Shown here piece after piece: positions 44,747-56,115 of a stretch of DNA of 64,000 nucleotides. Below the pieces are notes generated by a model that was given only the letters and a program-made list of their open reading frames with translations, was not told the DNA's origin and did not search any database. Source of the stretch: Longimicrobiaceae bacterium (GTDB taxonomy: Bacteria; Gemmatimonadota; Gemmatimonadetes; Longimicrobiales; Longimicrobiaceae); contig JASLAX010000054.1 in NCBI GenBank assembly GCA_030146875.1, positions 1 through 64,000 on the forward strand, read 5' to 3'. Numbering within the stretch: the first letter of the stretch is position 1; the number at the start of each line of letters is the position of its first letter. The position numbers were made by a program, and so were the translations under genes.

Positions 44747-44981
44747 CCCGCGCGCGGGTGGGACAGTGCGTCCCCGGCCGGGGCGGGAATGTCCCTCCCG
44801 CCCGGCCCGCGCGGGTCCGCCCCCGCCCGGCCCTGCCCGGCGTAAGCGCTTCCGGCGAAACGGCCTCGGGGCGATGGGTGCCGAGGGGGGGCGGGCGGTA
44901 CGAGGGATGCCCTGCGGGGGGAGGGCGCGGCGGAGCGTCCGCCGCGGGGCCGAGGTCGTACCGGTGCGAGGAGGAGCGGGG

Positions 44982-45212
44982 ATGAGGACGCACGACACAC
45001 GACTGCGCCGGCTGGTGTGGGCGGACGCGATGGGGCCGGTCTTCTCGCCACCGCCCGCCGCGCGCTACCCGGTGGAGTTCCTGCGCGCCACCGGGCCCGC
45101 CGAGCCGGCGCGCTCCGGGGCCGCCCTGCCGCCGCGGCCCGACGAGGCCGATCCGGTCCCCCCCGGTCCGCCGCCCGGAGTCGCGCTGCACCTGCTGACC
45201 TCCGGCGGCTGA
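44982..45212 (+). CDS. Small hypothetical protein
   Basis: 76 residues from ATG 44982 with GGAGGAG six bases upstream, which makes a real gene likely. Pro/Ala-rich, no signal peptide, no motif recognised (RLRRLVWADAMGPVFSPPPA, PVEFLRATGP). Confidence 0.5.
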   Translation: MRTHDTRLRRLVWADAMGPVFSPPPAARYPVEFLRATGPAEPARSGAALPPRPDEADPVPPGPPPGVALHLLTSGG

Positions 45213-45313
45213 ACCCGGGAAGATCCTGCACGAGAGGAGGGGCGGCCCGCATCACTCCGGGCGCCCCTCCTTCGTATTCCCGCGGCCGACGTCCGACGCC
45301 CTGCCGTCCGTCC

Positions 45314-45736
45314 TCAGGCCGCGTGGGCCGCCGCCGCGCCCGCGCCTTCCATCATCATCCCCACCACCTGCACGCAGGCGTCCACCCACGCCTGCCGCGC
45401 GGCGTGCGTCCAGGCGTCGCCGAGCTGCACCTCCAGGGTGCGCAGCAGCACCTCGGCGAAGATGCCGTAGTGCACCGCGCTCACCCCGAAGCCCGCGTAG
45501 CGCGTGCCCAGCACCCGCAGCGCGCCGGCCAGCCGCGCCTCGTCGTCCAGGCTCTCCACCAGCAGCGCCAGCGCGCTCGCCAGCAGGCGGTGCTGCCCCT
45601 CCAGATCCGTGCCGAAGAAGAGGGCGCGCGTCTCGGGATACTCGGCGAAGAGGTTCGCGTAGAAGCCGGCGGCGAAGCGCTCCCCCTGGGGGGCGACGCG
45701 GGCGAAGCTCTCGCGGACCAGCGCGGCGGAGTTCAT
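45314..45736 (-). CDS. Single-domain globin
   Basis: 140 residues. Globin helices are evident: SALVRESFARVAPQG-like A helix, FYANLFAEYPETRALFF with the CD1 Phe, GQHRLLASALALLVES (distal Gln in the E helix), and VSAVHYGIFAEVLLRTL with the proximal His. No reductase domain, so it resembles the heme domain of flavohaemoglobin or Vitreoscilla globin; roles in O2 or NO handling are usual for such proteins. Good promoter upstream with a palindrome over the -10. Confidence 0.87.
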   Translation of the reverse strand: MNSAALVRESFARVAPQGERFAAGFYANLFAEYPETRALFFGTDLEGQHRLLASALALLVESLDDEARLAGALRVLGTRYAGFGVSAVHYGIFAEVLLRTLEVQLGDAWTHAARQAWVDACVQVVGMMMEGAGAAAAHAA

Positions 45737-45825
45737 GGGGATTCCGGGGGGACGGGGGCGCCGCACCCGCGGCGCGGCGGGTGCGGTGGGTAACGTCAGG
45801 TCGCGAAGGGTGCGTACGTGTGGAT

Positions 45826-45856
45826 ACATCATAATGTCCGGAACCGTACTGCACAA
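45826..45856 (-). promoter_or_regulatory. Globin promoter with overlapping palindrome
   Basis: On the minus strand TTGTGC (45856-45851), spacer 17, TATGAT (45833-45828). ACAT-CATA-ATGT (45826-45837) lies over the -10 and could bind a repressor; Rrf2 (NsrR-like) proteins use similar short inverted repeats, but this is inference. Confidence 0.55.
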
Positions 45857-46051
45857 GCCTTCCCTCGCCGGAGGGGGCTGCCGGTTCTCGTCCCGTCCCC
45901 CCGGTACCGCCGGGGGCGCGGGGCTCCCGCCCCGGACCACGCGACGGACCGCGCATCGGGCGGCGCGCCGGTGGCGCCTCCGCGCGAGCCCGGCTACCTT
46001 GCCCGGAGCCCAGCCATCCCGACGTCCACCCCACGCGAGGAGTCCCGCTCC

Positions 46052-47857
46052 GTGAGGAACCGCGCCTTCGTCCTCTCCGCCGCCGCGCTGGTGGCCGGCT
46101 GCGCCCCGGCCGTGCAGACGCCCCCGGCCGGCGCCCCCGCTCCGGCGTCCGCGGCCCCCGCCCCCCCGGCGCTGCGCCCGAGCGACCCGGCGGTCCAGAC
46201 GGCGTACGACCGCTTCGCGCGGCGCTACCTGGACTGGTACTACGCGGCCCACCCCGTGCGGTCCACCGGCCTGGGCATCCACGCCTTCGACGCCCGCCTG
46301 CCGGACGTCTCGGCGGCGGCGATGGCCCGCAAGGCGGAGCAGCTCCGCGCCTGGCTGCGAGAGCTGGAGGGCATCGACCGCGAGCGGCTGGGCGGCGACC
46401 GCTACTTCGACCACCGGCTGCTGGAGTACGCGATCCGCGCGCAGCTCCTGGACGTGGAGGAGGTGCGGGGCTGGGAGCGGAACCCGTCGTGGTACTCGGA
46501 CCAGATCGCCGCATCCCTGGCCGGCCTCTCGTCGCGCGAGTTCGCGCCGGTGGCGGAGCGGATGGAGTCGCTGACGGCGCGGCTGGAGGCGGTGCCCGGG
46601 GTGCTGGCCGCGGCGCGCCGGAACCTGCGCGACGTGCCCAGGCTGTTCGCGGAGAGCGGCGTGCGCGACATGCGCGGCACCGCGTCGTTCCTGCGCGGCG
46701 ACCTGCTGGCCGCCCTGCGCGCACAGGGGATGGAGGGCGTGGACGGCGCCCGGCGCCGCCGCTTCGACGCGGCCCTGGCCCGCGCCACGGCCGAGGTGGA
46801 CGCCTTCGCGGAGTGGCTGCAGCGCGACGTGGTGCCCACCGCCACCGGCGACTTCCGGCTGGGGAAGGACGTCTACGCGCGGAAGCTGAAGTACGAGGAG
46901 CACGTCGACCTGTCGGCCGAGCGGCTGCGCGACATCAACGAGGACGCCATCCGCCGCTACCAGGCCTGGGTGGCGCGCGAGGCGGCGCGGATCGACCCCG
47001 CGCGGCCCGTGACGGCGGTCATGGACGAGATCACGCGCAACCACCCCACGCCCGAGACGCTGATCCCCACGGCGCGCGCCCAGCTCGACACCATCAAGCG
47101 CTTCATCGTGGAGCGGGGGATCGTGACGCTCCCCTCGGACCGCATGCCGACGGTGCGCGAGACGCCGCCGTACGCGCGGATGGGCTTCGCGAGCATGGAC
47201 ACGCCGGGGCCGTTCGAGAAGGCGGCCACCGAGGCGTTCTACAACATCACCAACGTGGACCCGGCCTGGACGGCGGAGCAGAAGGAGCAGCACCTCACGT
47301 ACTTCAACTATCCGGGGCTGCTGGGGATCACCGTGCACGAGGCCATGCCCGGGCACTTCGTGCAGCTCCTGTACGAGGCGCAGATCCCCACCGAGGTGCG
47401 GAAGGTGTTCAACTCCGCCTCTGTGGTGGAGGGGTGGGCCCACTACGCCGAGCAGATGATGGTGGACGAGGGGCTGGGGGGCGGCAGGCCGGAGGTGCGC
47501 CTGGGCCAGCTTCGCCGCGCCCTGCAGCGGCACGCGCGGTGGAACGCCGGGGTGTCGATGCACGCCTTCGGCACGTCGGTGGAGGACGCGGCGAAGCGCT
47601 TCGAGCAGATCGCCTTCTTCGCCCCGTTCCCGGCCCTGCGCGAGACGCAGCGCGGAGCGGGCGATCCCACGTACCTGTACTACGCGCTGGGCCGCATGCA
47701 GATCCTGAAGCTGCGCGACGACTACAAGCGCTACCTGGAGGCGCGCGGCCAGACCTTCTCGCTGCGCGACTTCCACGACCGCTTCCTCCGCATCGGGCTG
47801 CCCGTCTCGCTCGCCCGGCAGGTGATGATCCCTGGGGACACGGGGGAGTCGCTGTAG
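46052..47857 (+). CDS. DUF885-family lipoprotein (zinc peptidase-like)
   Basis: 601 residues from GTG 46052, GAGGAG about ten bases upstream. Lipoprotein signal AFVLSAAALVAGC, then a Pro/Ala linker. DUF885 domain through to the C-terminus: the zinc-site sequence VHEAMPGHF (His-Glu and His) and a downstream Glu in VVEGWAHYAEQMM; DPTYLYYALGRMQILKLRDD near the end. The family is predicted metallopeptidase-like. Probably in the outer membrane or periplasm. Monocistronic. Confidence 0.9.
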   Translation: MRNRAFVLSAAALVAGCAPAVQTPPAGAPAPASAAPAPPALRPSDPAVQTAYDRFARRYLDWYYAAHPVRSTGLGIHAFDARLPDVSAAAMARKAEQLRAWLRELEGIDRERLGGDRYFDHRLLEYAIRAQLLDVEEVRGWERNPSWYSDQIAASLAGLSSREFAPVAERMESLTARLEAVPGVLAAARRNLRDVPRLFAESGVRDMRGTASFLRGDLLAALRAQGMEGVDGARRRRFDAALARATAEVDAFAEWLQRDVVPTATGDFRLGKDVYARKLKYEEHVDLSAERLRDINEDAIRRYQAWVAREAARIDPARPVTAVMDEITRNHPTPETLIPTARAQLDTIKRFIVERGIVTLPSDRMPTVRETPPYARMGFASMDTPGPFEKAATEAFYNITNVDPAWTAEQKEQHLTYFNYPGLLGITVHEAMPGHFVQLLYEAQIPTEVRKVFNSASVVEGWAHYAEQMMVDEGLGGGRPEVRLGQLRRALQRHARWNAGVSMHAFGTSVEDAAKRFEQIAFFAPFPALRETQRGAGDPTYLYYALGRMQILKLRDDYKRYLEARGQTFSLRDFHDRFLRIGLPVSLARQVMIPGDTGESL

Positions 47858-48136
47858 GAGCGCGGGAGGCGCCGTCCACCGACCCGGTGGAAGGCCATAC
47901 GCGCGGTCCGCAGTGAAGGCGCCGCGCGTCCGTCTTCCTTGCCGCCACGTCCGTGATCGGAAATCTTCAGGTGGACGTGGACGCACGAGCGGTGCTGGAG
48001 AGCGATCCGCAGCTCACCGGGGAGGCCGTTCGCCCCGTATTCCCGCTCGCGGCCGAGGGCGTGCGCGACGAGTCAAACCGCCGTGCCGCGCACGCGCTGG
48101 CTTCCCACCATCTCCATTCACTCAGCCCTTCCATTC

Positions 48137-48301
48137 ATGCGATCCATCTTCTCGCTGCTGATCGGACTGCTGATCGCGGTGGGGTCGACGTCCTGGCTGC
48201 TGCGCGAGATCCGGGAGGGCGACTGGTTCCGCGCCTTCGGGGCCGTCCTCTTCCTGGGTGTCGCGATCAACCTGATGCTGGCGGTGCTCCGGAGGCGGTG
48301 A
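48137..48301 (+). CDS. Small two-helix membrane protein
   Basis: 54 residues: SIFSLLIGLLIAVGSTSWLL, a short charged loop (REIREGDWF), then FGAVLFLGVAINLMLAVL and three arginines. No clear Shine-Dalgarno. Coding-like hydrophobicity and a following hairpin support it. Confidence 0.5.
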   Translation: MRSIFSLLIGLLIAVGSTSWLLREIREGDWFRAFGAVLFLGVAINLMLAVLRRR

Positions 48302-48748
48302 CGCCCGGTCGGTAGGGTCGCCGAAGCGTGGCAAAGCGAAGGGCCGTCACTCGGGGCGGCCCTTCGTGCATCCACCGCGGCGGCGCTGGAGGCGGGGACC
48401 GGCGTCCCGACGTGTGCCGGAACGGGAACGACCCTGCGGGAGGGGTCGTCGCGCCGCCCGCGTGCGGGGCCCCGGGGATGCCCGCAACACGACGGCAGGA
48501 GGGGTGAGGTGGCACCGCACGGCCGCATGCATGCGCCGGTCGCGTACCGAACGACATTCGCGGCCGCCCGACCCGTCGCCGTGGCGGAAATGCTTGTGGC
48601 GCAGTAACTTTCGAAAGCGTCATCCCTCGCGTTCCTCGATCTCACCCGGCGCGGCTCACCGCGGCTCGTGCGATACCCCCGGACCACCGCCCCGCGGTGC
48701 CGGGGGTTGGGCGACGGCAGCAGTCCCATCCTTGCCCGGACGTCGCCC
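48302..48748. other. Intergenic region before the lamin-tail lipoprotein
   Basis: 447 bases. Holds a hairpin terminator (48337-48366, CGAAGGGCCG/CGGCCCTTCG). Otherwise no gene or motif recognised. Confidence 0.55.
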
Positions 48749-49864
48749 ATGCACAGCTCCCTTCGCACGCGCGGCGGCTTCGCCGCGCTCGCCCTGGCCG
48801 CGGCCGCCGGCTTCTCCGCCTGCGCCGACGGCCCCACCGCCGCTCCCGCCGTCGCCCCCGGGAAGGCCCTGTCCGCAAAGATCGCCGTCGACTGCACGGC
48901 CTCGGTCCGGCGGGGCACGGTGAGCTGCGGATCGCCTTCGCTCGACGGCGCGCGCGCCAAGATCGTCGGCGGGCAGAACTCGTTCGTGAGGCTCACGTCG
49001 AGCAACCTGACCTACGATCCGGGCGCGGAGCTGTTCCAGTTCGACCTGACGGTGCAGAACCTGATGAACGAGGCGCTGGGGACGCCCGACGGGGTTACGG
49101 CCGATCCCGACGGGATCCTGGTGTTCATCCACAGCGACGTCAACGTCACAGCGGGCACCGGCCAGGCCTTCCTGCTGAACCAGGACGGGATCACCACCCA
49201 GACCGCCACGGGGCAGGCGTACATCGCCTACCCGGAGATCCTGGTCAAGGACGAGGTGTCGGCGGCCAAGACGTGGCAGTTCCACGTGGATGACACGGTG
49301 GACTCGTTCACGTTCCAGCTCCTGCTGGAGTCCGACGCCCAGTACCTGCTGGTGATCAACGAGATCCTGGTGAATCCCGCCGGCTCGATCTCCGACGCCA
49401 ACGGCGAGTGGGTCGAGCTGTACAACGCCGGCTCGTTGACGGTGGATCTGCAGAACCTGGTGATCGCCGACTCGGCGGGCGCGGGGCGGCGGGCGTACCA
49501 TCGGATCGGCACGTCCCTGAAGGTGCTCCCGGGCGCCTACGCCACGCTGGGCAAGACCACCAACACCACCAGCAACGGCGGCGTGCCCGTGGACTACGTG
49601 CACACCATGCAGGGCTTCCCGAACAGCCTGGGCGCGTTCAAGATCTCGCGGGTGGTCGGCACGGACACGCTGACGATCGACCGCACGCAGTTCGCCTCCG
49701 CCGCCATCTCCGCGCAGAACGGCGTGAGCCGGGAGCTGAAGAACCCGGCCCTCGACAACAGCAACATGGACGGGAGCAACTGGGCCGACGCCTCGGTGAC
49801 GGCCGTGTACGGACCCGGTGGCCGTGGCACCCCCAAGGCGCAGAACTCCACGTACACGCCCTGA
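48749..49864 (+). CDS. Lamin-tail-domain lipoprotein
   Basis: 371 residues from ATG 48749. Signal with FAALALAAAAGFSAC as lipobox-like end. A central beta-rich domain (residues ~70-200) is unrecognised. Residues ~215-325 form a lamin-tail domain: LLVINEILVNPAG, ANGEWVELYNAGSLTVDLQN, VLPGAYATLGKT. Such domains are common in secreted bacterial proteins, often with nucleases, but no nuclease motif is present here. Followed by a very strong hairpin terminator. Confidence 0.82.
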   Translation: MHSSLRTRGGFAALALAAAAGFSACADGPTAAPAVAPGKALSAKIAVDCTASVRRGTVSCGSPSLDGARAKIVGGQNSFVRLTSSNLTYDPGAELFQFDLTVQNLMNEALGTPDGVTADPDGILVFIHSDVNVTAGTGQAFLLNQDGITTQTATGQAYIAYPEILVKDEVSAAKTWQFHVDDTVDSFTFQLLLESDAQYLLVINEILVNPAGSISDANGEWVELYNAGSLTVDLQNLVIADSAGAGRRAYHRIGTSLKVLPGAYATLGKTTNTTSNGGVPVDYVHTMQGFPNSLGAFKISRVVGTDTLTIDRTQFASAAISAQNGVSRELKNPALDNSNMDGSNWADASVTAVYGPGGRGTPKAQNSTYTP

Positions 49865-49933
49865 GGGCACCTGCCGGGGGCGGGGGCTCGCGGATCTCTC
49901 CGCGAGCCCGCTCGCGCGGCGTGAGTGTCCAGC

Positions 49934-49966
49934 AGGAGCCCGCGCGGACCGTCCGCGCGGGCTCCT
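49934..49966. terminator. Terminator after the lamin-tail gene
   Basis: AGGAGCCCGCGCGGAC/GTCCGCGCGGGCTCCT, an almost uninterrupted 33-base palindrome, followed by CCGTTCG. A weaker hairpin (GGGCTCGCGG/CCGCGAGCCC) lies just before it. Confidence 0.8.
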
Positions 49967-50108
49967 CCGTTCGTATCCATCCCTCCCGCCGTCCCCCGCC
50001 TCTCCTCGCGGTCACTCGCCGGGCGCGCGCACTATCCGCGTGCCGGGCCTTCCTATTATCCTGTCCGACGAAAGCCGATCCCGGGCTCCCCACACGCCGA
50101 GGCGACCG

Positions 50109-50372
50109 ATGGACAGCTCCCTGGTGGAGGTCGCGCGCTTCTACACCCGCCACGAGGCGGAGTGGGCGCAGACCTACCTTTCCGCCGCCGGAATCGACTC
50201 CCTGCTCAGGTCCGACGACGCGGGGGGGATGGAGGTCGGCCTGTCGTTCAGCAACTTCGTGCGCGTGCTGGTGCGCCCGGAGGAGGCCGAGGACGCCCGC
50301 GAGGTGCTGAGCGCCGATGGCTCCGAGGCGGAGGACGGCGACGACGAACCCGAACTTCCGCGACCCGACTGA
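50109..50372 (+). CDS. DUF2007-like small protein
   Basis: 87 residues. LVEVARFYTRHEAEWAQTYL, SAAGIDSLLRSDD, NFVRVLVRPEEAEDAREVL match the ferredoxin-like DUF2007 pattern (putative signal-transducing/PII-like fold). Acidic C-terminal tail. Cytoplasmic; precedes a lipoprotein gene by 67 bases. Confidence 0.75.
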   Translation: MDSSLVEVARFYTRHEAEWAQTYLSAAGIDSLLRSDDAGGMEVGLSFSNFVRVLVRPEEAEDAREVLSADGSEAEDGDDEPELPRPD

Positions 50373-50439
50373 ACGACGGCCCGGCCCACGCTCGCCGCGC
50401 CGTCCGACGCCCTACTCTACCTCTCGTTCCCGGACCCCG

Positions 50440-51234
50440 ATGAAGCTCCACCGCGCGCCGCTGCTCCTGCTCCTCGCCGCCGCCTGCTCGAAGGGAGACG
50501 ACGCCCCGCGGGCGGACGCCCCGCCCGCCCAGGCCCCGCCGCCGGGCACGGCCGCGGGGGCGCTGCCGCCCGTCCCGCCGGCGGTGGCCGTCACCCCGGA
50601 CTCGGTGCGCGCGCTCGTCCCCGTAGGCACGGTGCGCGTGTCGCTGATGGACCTGGTGCCGCCCCCGCGCCTGAACGAGCTGAACGCCAGGGTGCAGGCC
50701 GCGCTGAGCAGCGACCCGGCCTGGTGGGCGGAGTACAACCGGACGAACCAGCAGCCCGGGAAGCCGCTGCCGTACCACCCGAAAATGGGGGTGACCGAGG
50801 CGGAGTACCGCGAGATGGTGGCCCTGGTGGAGGGGGTGCGGCTCTCCCCCGTGCGGCAGGCGGAGCTGACCGTGCGCGACGAGGGGAACGGGCGCTTCGT
50901 GATGAACGGCGGCACCGCGCTCCCCGAGCTGACCGGCGTGGTGGTGGACCTGGCCAACAACCGGGTGGACACCCCGTTCGGCAGCACCTTGACCAGCGCT
51001 CCCATCGCCCCCGACGCGCGGAAGCAGCAGGCCACCGGCCCGTGGAAGGGGATGTCGTGGACCCGCGAGGAGCTGCAGCCGCAGACGCGCACCGGCACGG
51101 TGATCAGCTTCACCCTGGGCCGCCTGCAGCAGAGCGGGCGCGGCATCCTGTACTACGAGGCCGGCCGGGTGCAGGGCGGAAAGCCGATGGGGCGGGTGTC
51201 GCGGGTGCTCACGTACGACCTGCCGCGCGGCTGA
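50440..51234 (+). CDS. Lipoprotein of unknown function
   Basis: 264 residues from ATG 50440. Lipobox LLLLLAAAC at residues ~8-16, then an Ala/Pro linker. The mature domain is beta-rich toward the end (GTVISFTLGRLQQSGRGILY, VQGGKPMGRVSRVLTYDL) with no family recognised. Probably outer-membrane or periplasmic. Confidence 0.75.
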   Translation: MKLHRAPLLLLLAAACSKGDDAPRADAPPAQAPPPGTAAGALPPVPPAVAVTPDSVRALVPVGTVRVSLMDLVPPPRLNELNARVQAALSSDPAWWAEYNRTNQQPGKPLPYHPKMGVTEAEYREMVALVEGVRLSPVRQAELTVRDEGNGRFVMNGGTALPELTGVVVDLANNRVDTPFGSTLTSAPIAPDARKQQATGPWKGMSWTREELQPQTRTGTVISFTLGRLQQSGRGILYYEAGRVQGGKPMGRVSRVLTYDLPRG

Positions 51235-51613
51235 TCCGCCGGGGGAGGAGGCCAAGCACGTCCGCGGCCTTCCGAAGATGTCGGAGAAGCTCGTGGACGT
51301 CGCGGAACCGCTCCTGCAGGCGCTGCCCGACTGGCCGGAGCTCCGCGACTTCGAGTTTTGCGCTCGAGCTGGCGAACGCCTCGTGCACTAGGTGTGCGAC
51401 CGGTGCCGCCTCCTGTACCCGGCGGACGCCGTGAGATCGCCCGCGTCGAGGCGACGATGGATCCCGACGGACGGCTCCACGTGCACGTGATGAGCCTCGA
51501 GTAGCGCCGCGCCGGGCCCGGCGGACCCCGGGCTGCGCGCGGGACGGAACGGGTCCTGCCCTCCGTCCCCCGCGACGGTGGCCGGAGGCTCACGCGGGGA
51601 GGGGGAGAGGGCG
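51235..51613. other. Region with a degenerate small gene
   Basis: 379 bases. From ATG 51278 the plus strand reads KLVDVAEPLLQALPDWPELR for 37 codons to TAG 51389-51391; the next bases read LELANASCTRC in another frame. This looks like a frameshifted remnant of a small protein gene. Nothing else seen. Confidence 0.45.
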
Positions 51614-53050
51614 ATGGCGGGGCCCGACGCGGTGGTGGTGGGGGCGGGGCCGAACGGCCTGGCGGCGGCGGTCGCGCTGGCCCGGGCCGGCCGCTCCGTG
51701 GTGGTGCGCGAGGCGGCGGAGGTGATCGGCGGGGGGACGCGCACGGAGGAGCTGACCCTTCCCGGGTTCCTGCACGACGCCTGCTCCACCGTTCACCCGC
51801 TGGGCGTCTCCTCGCCCTTCTTCCGCGCGCTGCCGCTGGCGGAGCACGGGCTGGAGTGGGTCCACTCCCCCGCCTGCCTGGCGCACCCGCTGGACGACGG
51901 CACGGTGGGCGTGCTGGAGCGGTCGATGGAGGAGACGGGTGCCACGCTGGGCCCGGACGCGCGCGCGTGGCGGCGGCTGATGGAGCCGTGGGTGGACCGC
52001 TGGCTGGTGCTGGCGGAGGACGTGCTGGGCCCGCTGGAGTTCCCCGACCACCCCTTCCTGCTGGCCCGCTTCGGACTCCAGGGCCTGCGCTCCGCCCACT
52101 CGCTCGCCCGCAGCCGCTTTCGGGGAGAGAACGCCCGCGCCCTCTTCGCCGGGAACGCGGCGCACTCCATGGTGCCGCTCACGCGCTCCCCCACCAGCGC
52201 CTTCGGGCTCACCCTGGCGGCCGCGGGCCACGCCGTCGGCTGGCCGATCGCGCGGGGCGGCTCGCGGAGCATCTCCGCGGCGCTGGCCTCGTACCTCCGC
52301 TCGCTGGGCGGCGAGATCGTCACCGGCGCGCCGGTGGAGAACGTGGACGAGCTTGCGGGCGTGCCGCTGGTGCTGCTGGACCTGACGCCGCGGCAGGTGC
52401 TGCGCGTGGCCGGGCACCGGCTGCACGGGCGCTACCGCCGGGCGCTGGAGCGCTTCCGCTACGGGGCGGGGTCGTTCAAGATGGACTGGGCGCTCCGCGA
52501 GCCCATCCCGTGGCGCAACCCCCAGTGCCGGCGCGCGGCCACCGTCCACCTGGGCGGCACCCTGGACGAGGTCGCCGCCTCCGAGCGCGCGCCGCTGGAC
52601 GGCAGGGTGCCCGAGAAGCCGTTCGTGCTGCTCGTGCAACCCACGCTCTTCGATCCCTCGCGCGCGCCGGAGGGGAAGCACGTGGCTTGGGCGTACTGCC
52701 ACGTGCCGTTCGGCAGCGGCGTGGACATGACCAGGGCGATCGAGGACCAGGTGGAGCGGTTCGCGCCCGGGTTCCGAGACGTGGTCCTCGCCCGCAGCGT
52801 GATGGATCCCGCCGCCCTGGAGCGGCACAACCCCAACCTGGTGGGCGGGGACATCAGCGCGGGCGCCATGACGCTGCGGCAGGTCTTCTTCCGGCCCGCC
52901 CTGCGCCGCAACCCGTACTCCACGCCGGTGGACGGGCTCTACCTCTGCTCGGCGTCCACGCCTCCGGGCGGGGCGGTCCACGGGATGTGCGGGTACTACG
53001 CGGCGCGCGCGGCCCTGCACCGGAAGATGGAGGCGCCACCGCATCCGTGA
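51614..53050 (+). CDS. Phytoene desaturase-type FAD-dependent oxidoreductase
   Basis: 478 residues, GGGGGAG upstream of ATG 51614. N-terminal dinucleotide-binding motif VVVGAGPNGLAAAVALARAG and the following EAAEVIGGGTRTEELTLPGF; C-terminal FAD contact DGLYLCSASTPPGGAVHGMCGYYAA. This fits the carotenoid-desaturase/amine-oxidase-like NAD(P)/FAD family. No other carotenoid gene is nearby, so the substrate is not known. Convergent with the molybdopterin oxidoreductase. Confidence 0.88.
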   Translation: MAGPDAVVVGAGPNGLAAAVALARAGRSVVVREAAEVIGGGTRTEELTLPGFLHDACSTVHPLGVSSPFFRALPLAEHGLEWVHSPACLAHPLDDGTVGVLERSMEETGATLGPDARAWRRLMEPWVDRWLVLAEDVLGPLEFPDHPFLLARFGLQGLRSAHSLARSRFRGENARALFAGNAAHSMVPLTRSPTSAFGLTLAAAGHAVGWPIARGGSRSISAALASYLRSLGGEIVTGAPVENVDELAGVPLVLLDLTPRQVLRVAGHRLHGRYRRALERFRYGAGSFKMDWALREPIPWRNPQCRRAATVHLGGTLDEVAASERAPLDGRVPEKPFVLLVQPTLFDPSRAPEGKHVAWAYCHVPFGSGVDMTRAIEDQVERFAPGFRDVVLARSVMDPAALERHNPNLVGGDISAGAMTLRQVFFRPALRRNPYSTPVDGLYLCSASTPPGGAVHGMCGYYAARAALHRKMEAPPHP

Positions 53051-53111
53051 GGCTGCGGCGGGTCTCCGGCTCGCGCACCGGGCGACGGTTTTCCACGCGG
53101 AGAGCGCGCCG

Positions 53112-55727
<2,616 letters not shown>

Positions 55728-56115
55728 GCTCGCTCCCCGGTGGTCCCGCCCTCCGCGTGGATGCTCGGGGCGCGGCAAGATCCATACTTTCCACGGGGTA
55801 GCGCAATCCCTCCTCCGCTCCGCAAGCTTCGTCGGGGGCGGCCAGCTTCGACACCCGAGAACCAGAACGATGGGAACGCGCATCGAGGCAGGGTCGCGAG
55901 TACGGCTTCCCGGAGGGTGAGATCGTGGTGACCCGCGTCGAGGAGCAGCCCCTCTGAGCCACCCGCATCGGCCCGCGGGCCGGCATCGTCCAGCCGGCCG
56001 GCGAACGGAGACCACGCGAGACGAGGGTGGTTGCCGCTCTCCCGTCCGCGGTGCATCTTGGCCTTCGGGCCGCAGCGACGGAGACGCGCACCCACGAGCC
56101 CAGGAGGAGCCCGCG
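55728..56115. other. Region with a degenerate small gene
   Basis: 388 bases between divergent genes. From ATG 55870 the plus strand reads GTRIEAGSRVRLPGG then stops; one base back the frame continues EIVVTRVEEQPL to TGA 55955-55957. The joined reading resembles the start of a small beta-strand protein and is probably a frameshifted relic. Nothing else recognised. Confidence 0.4.
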
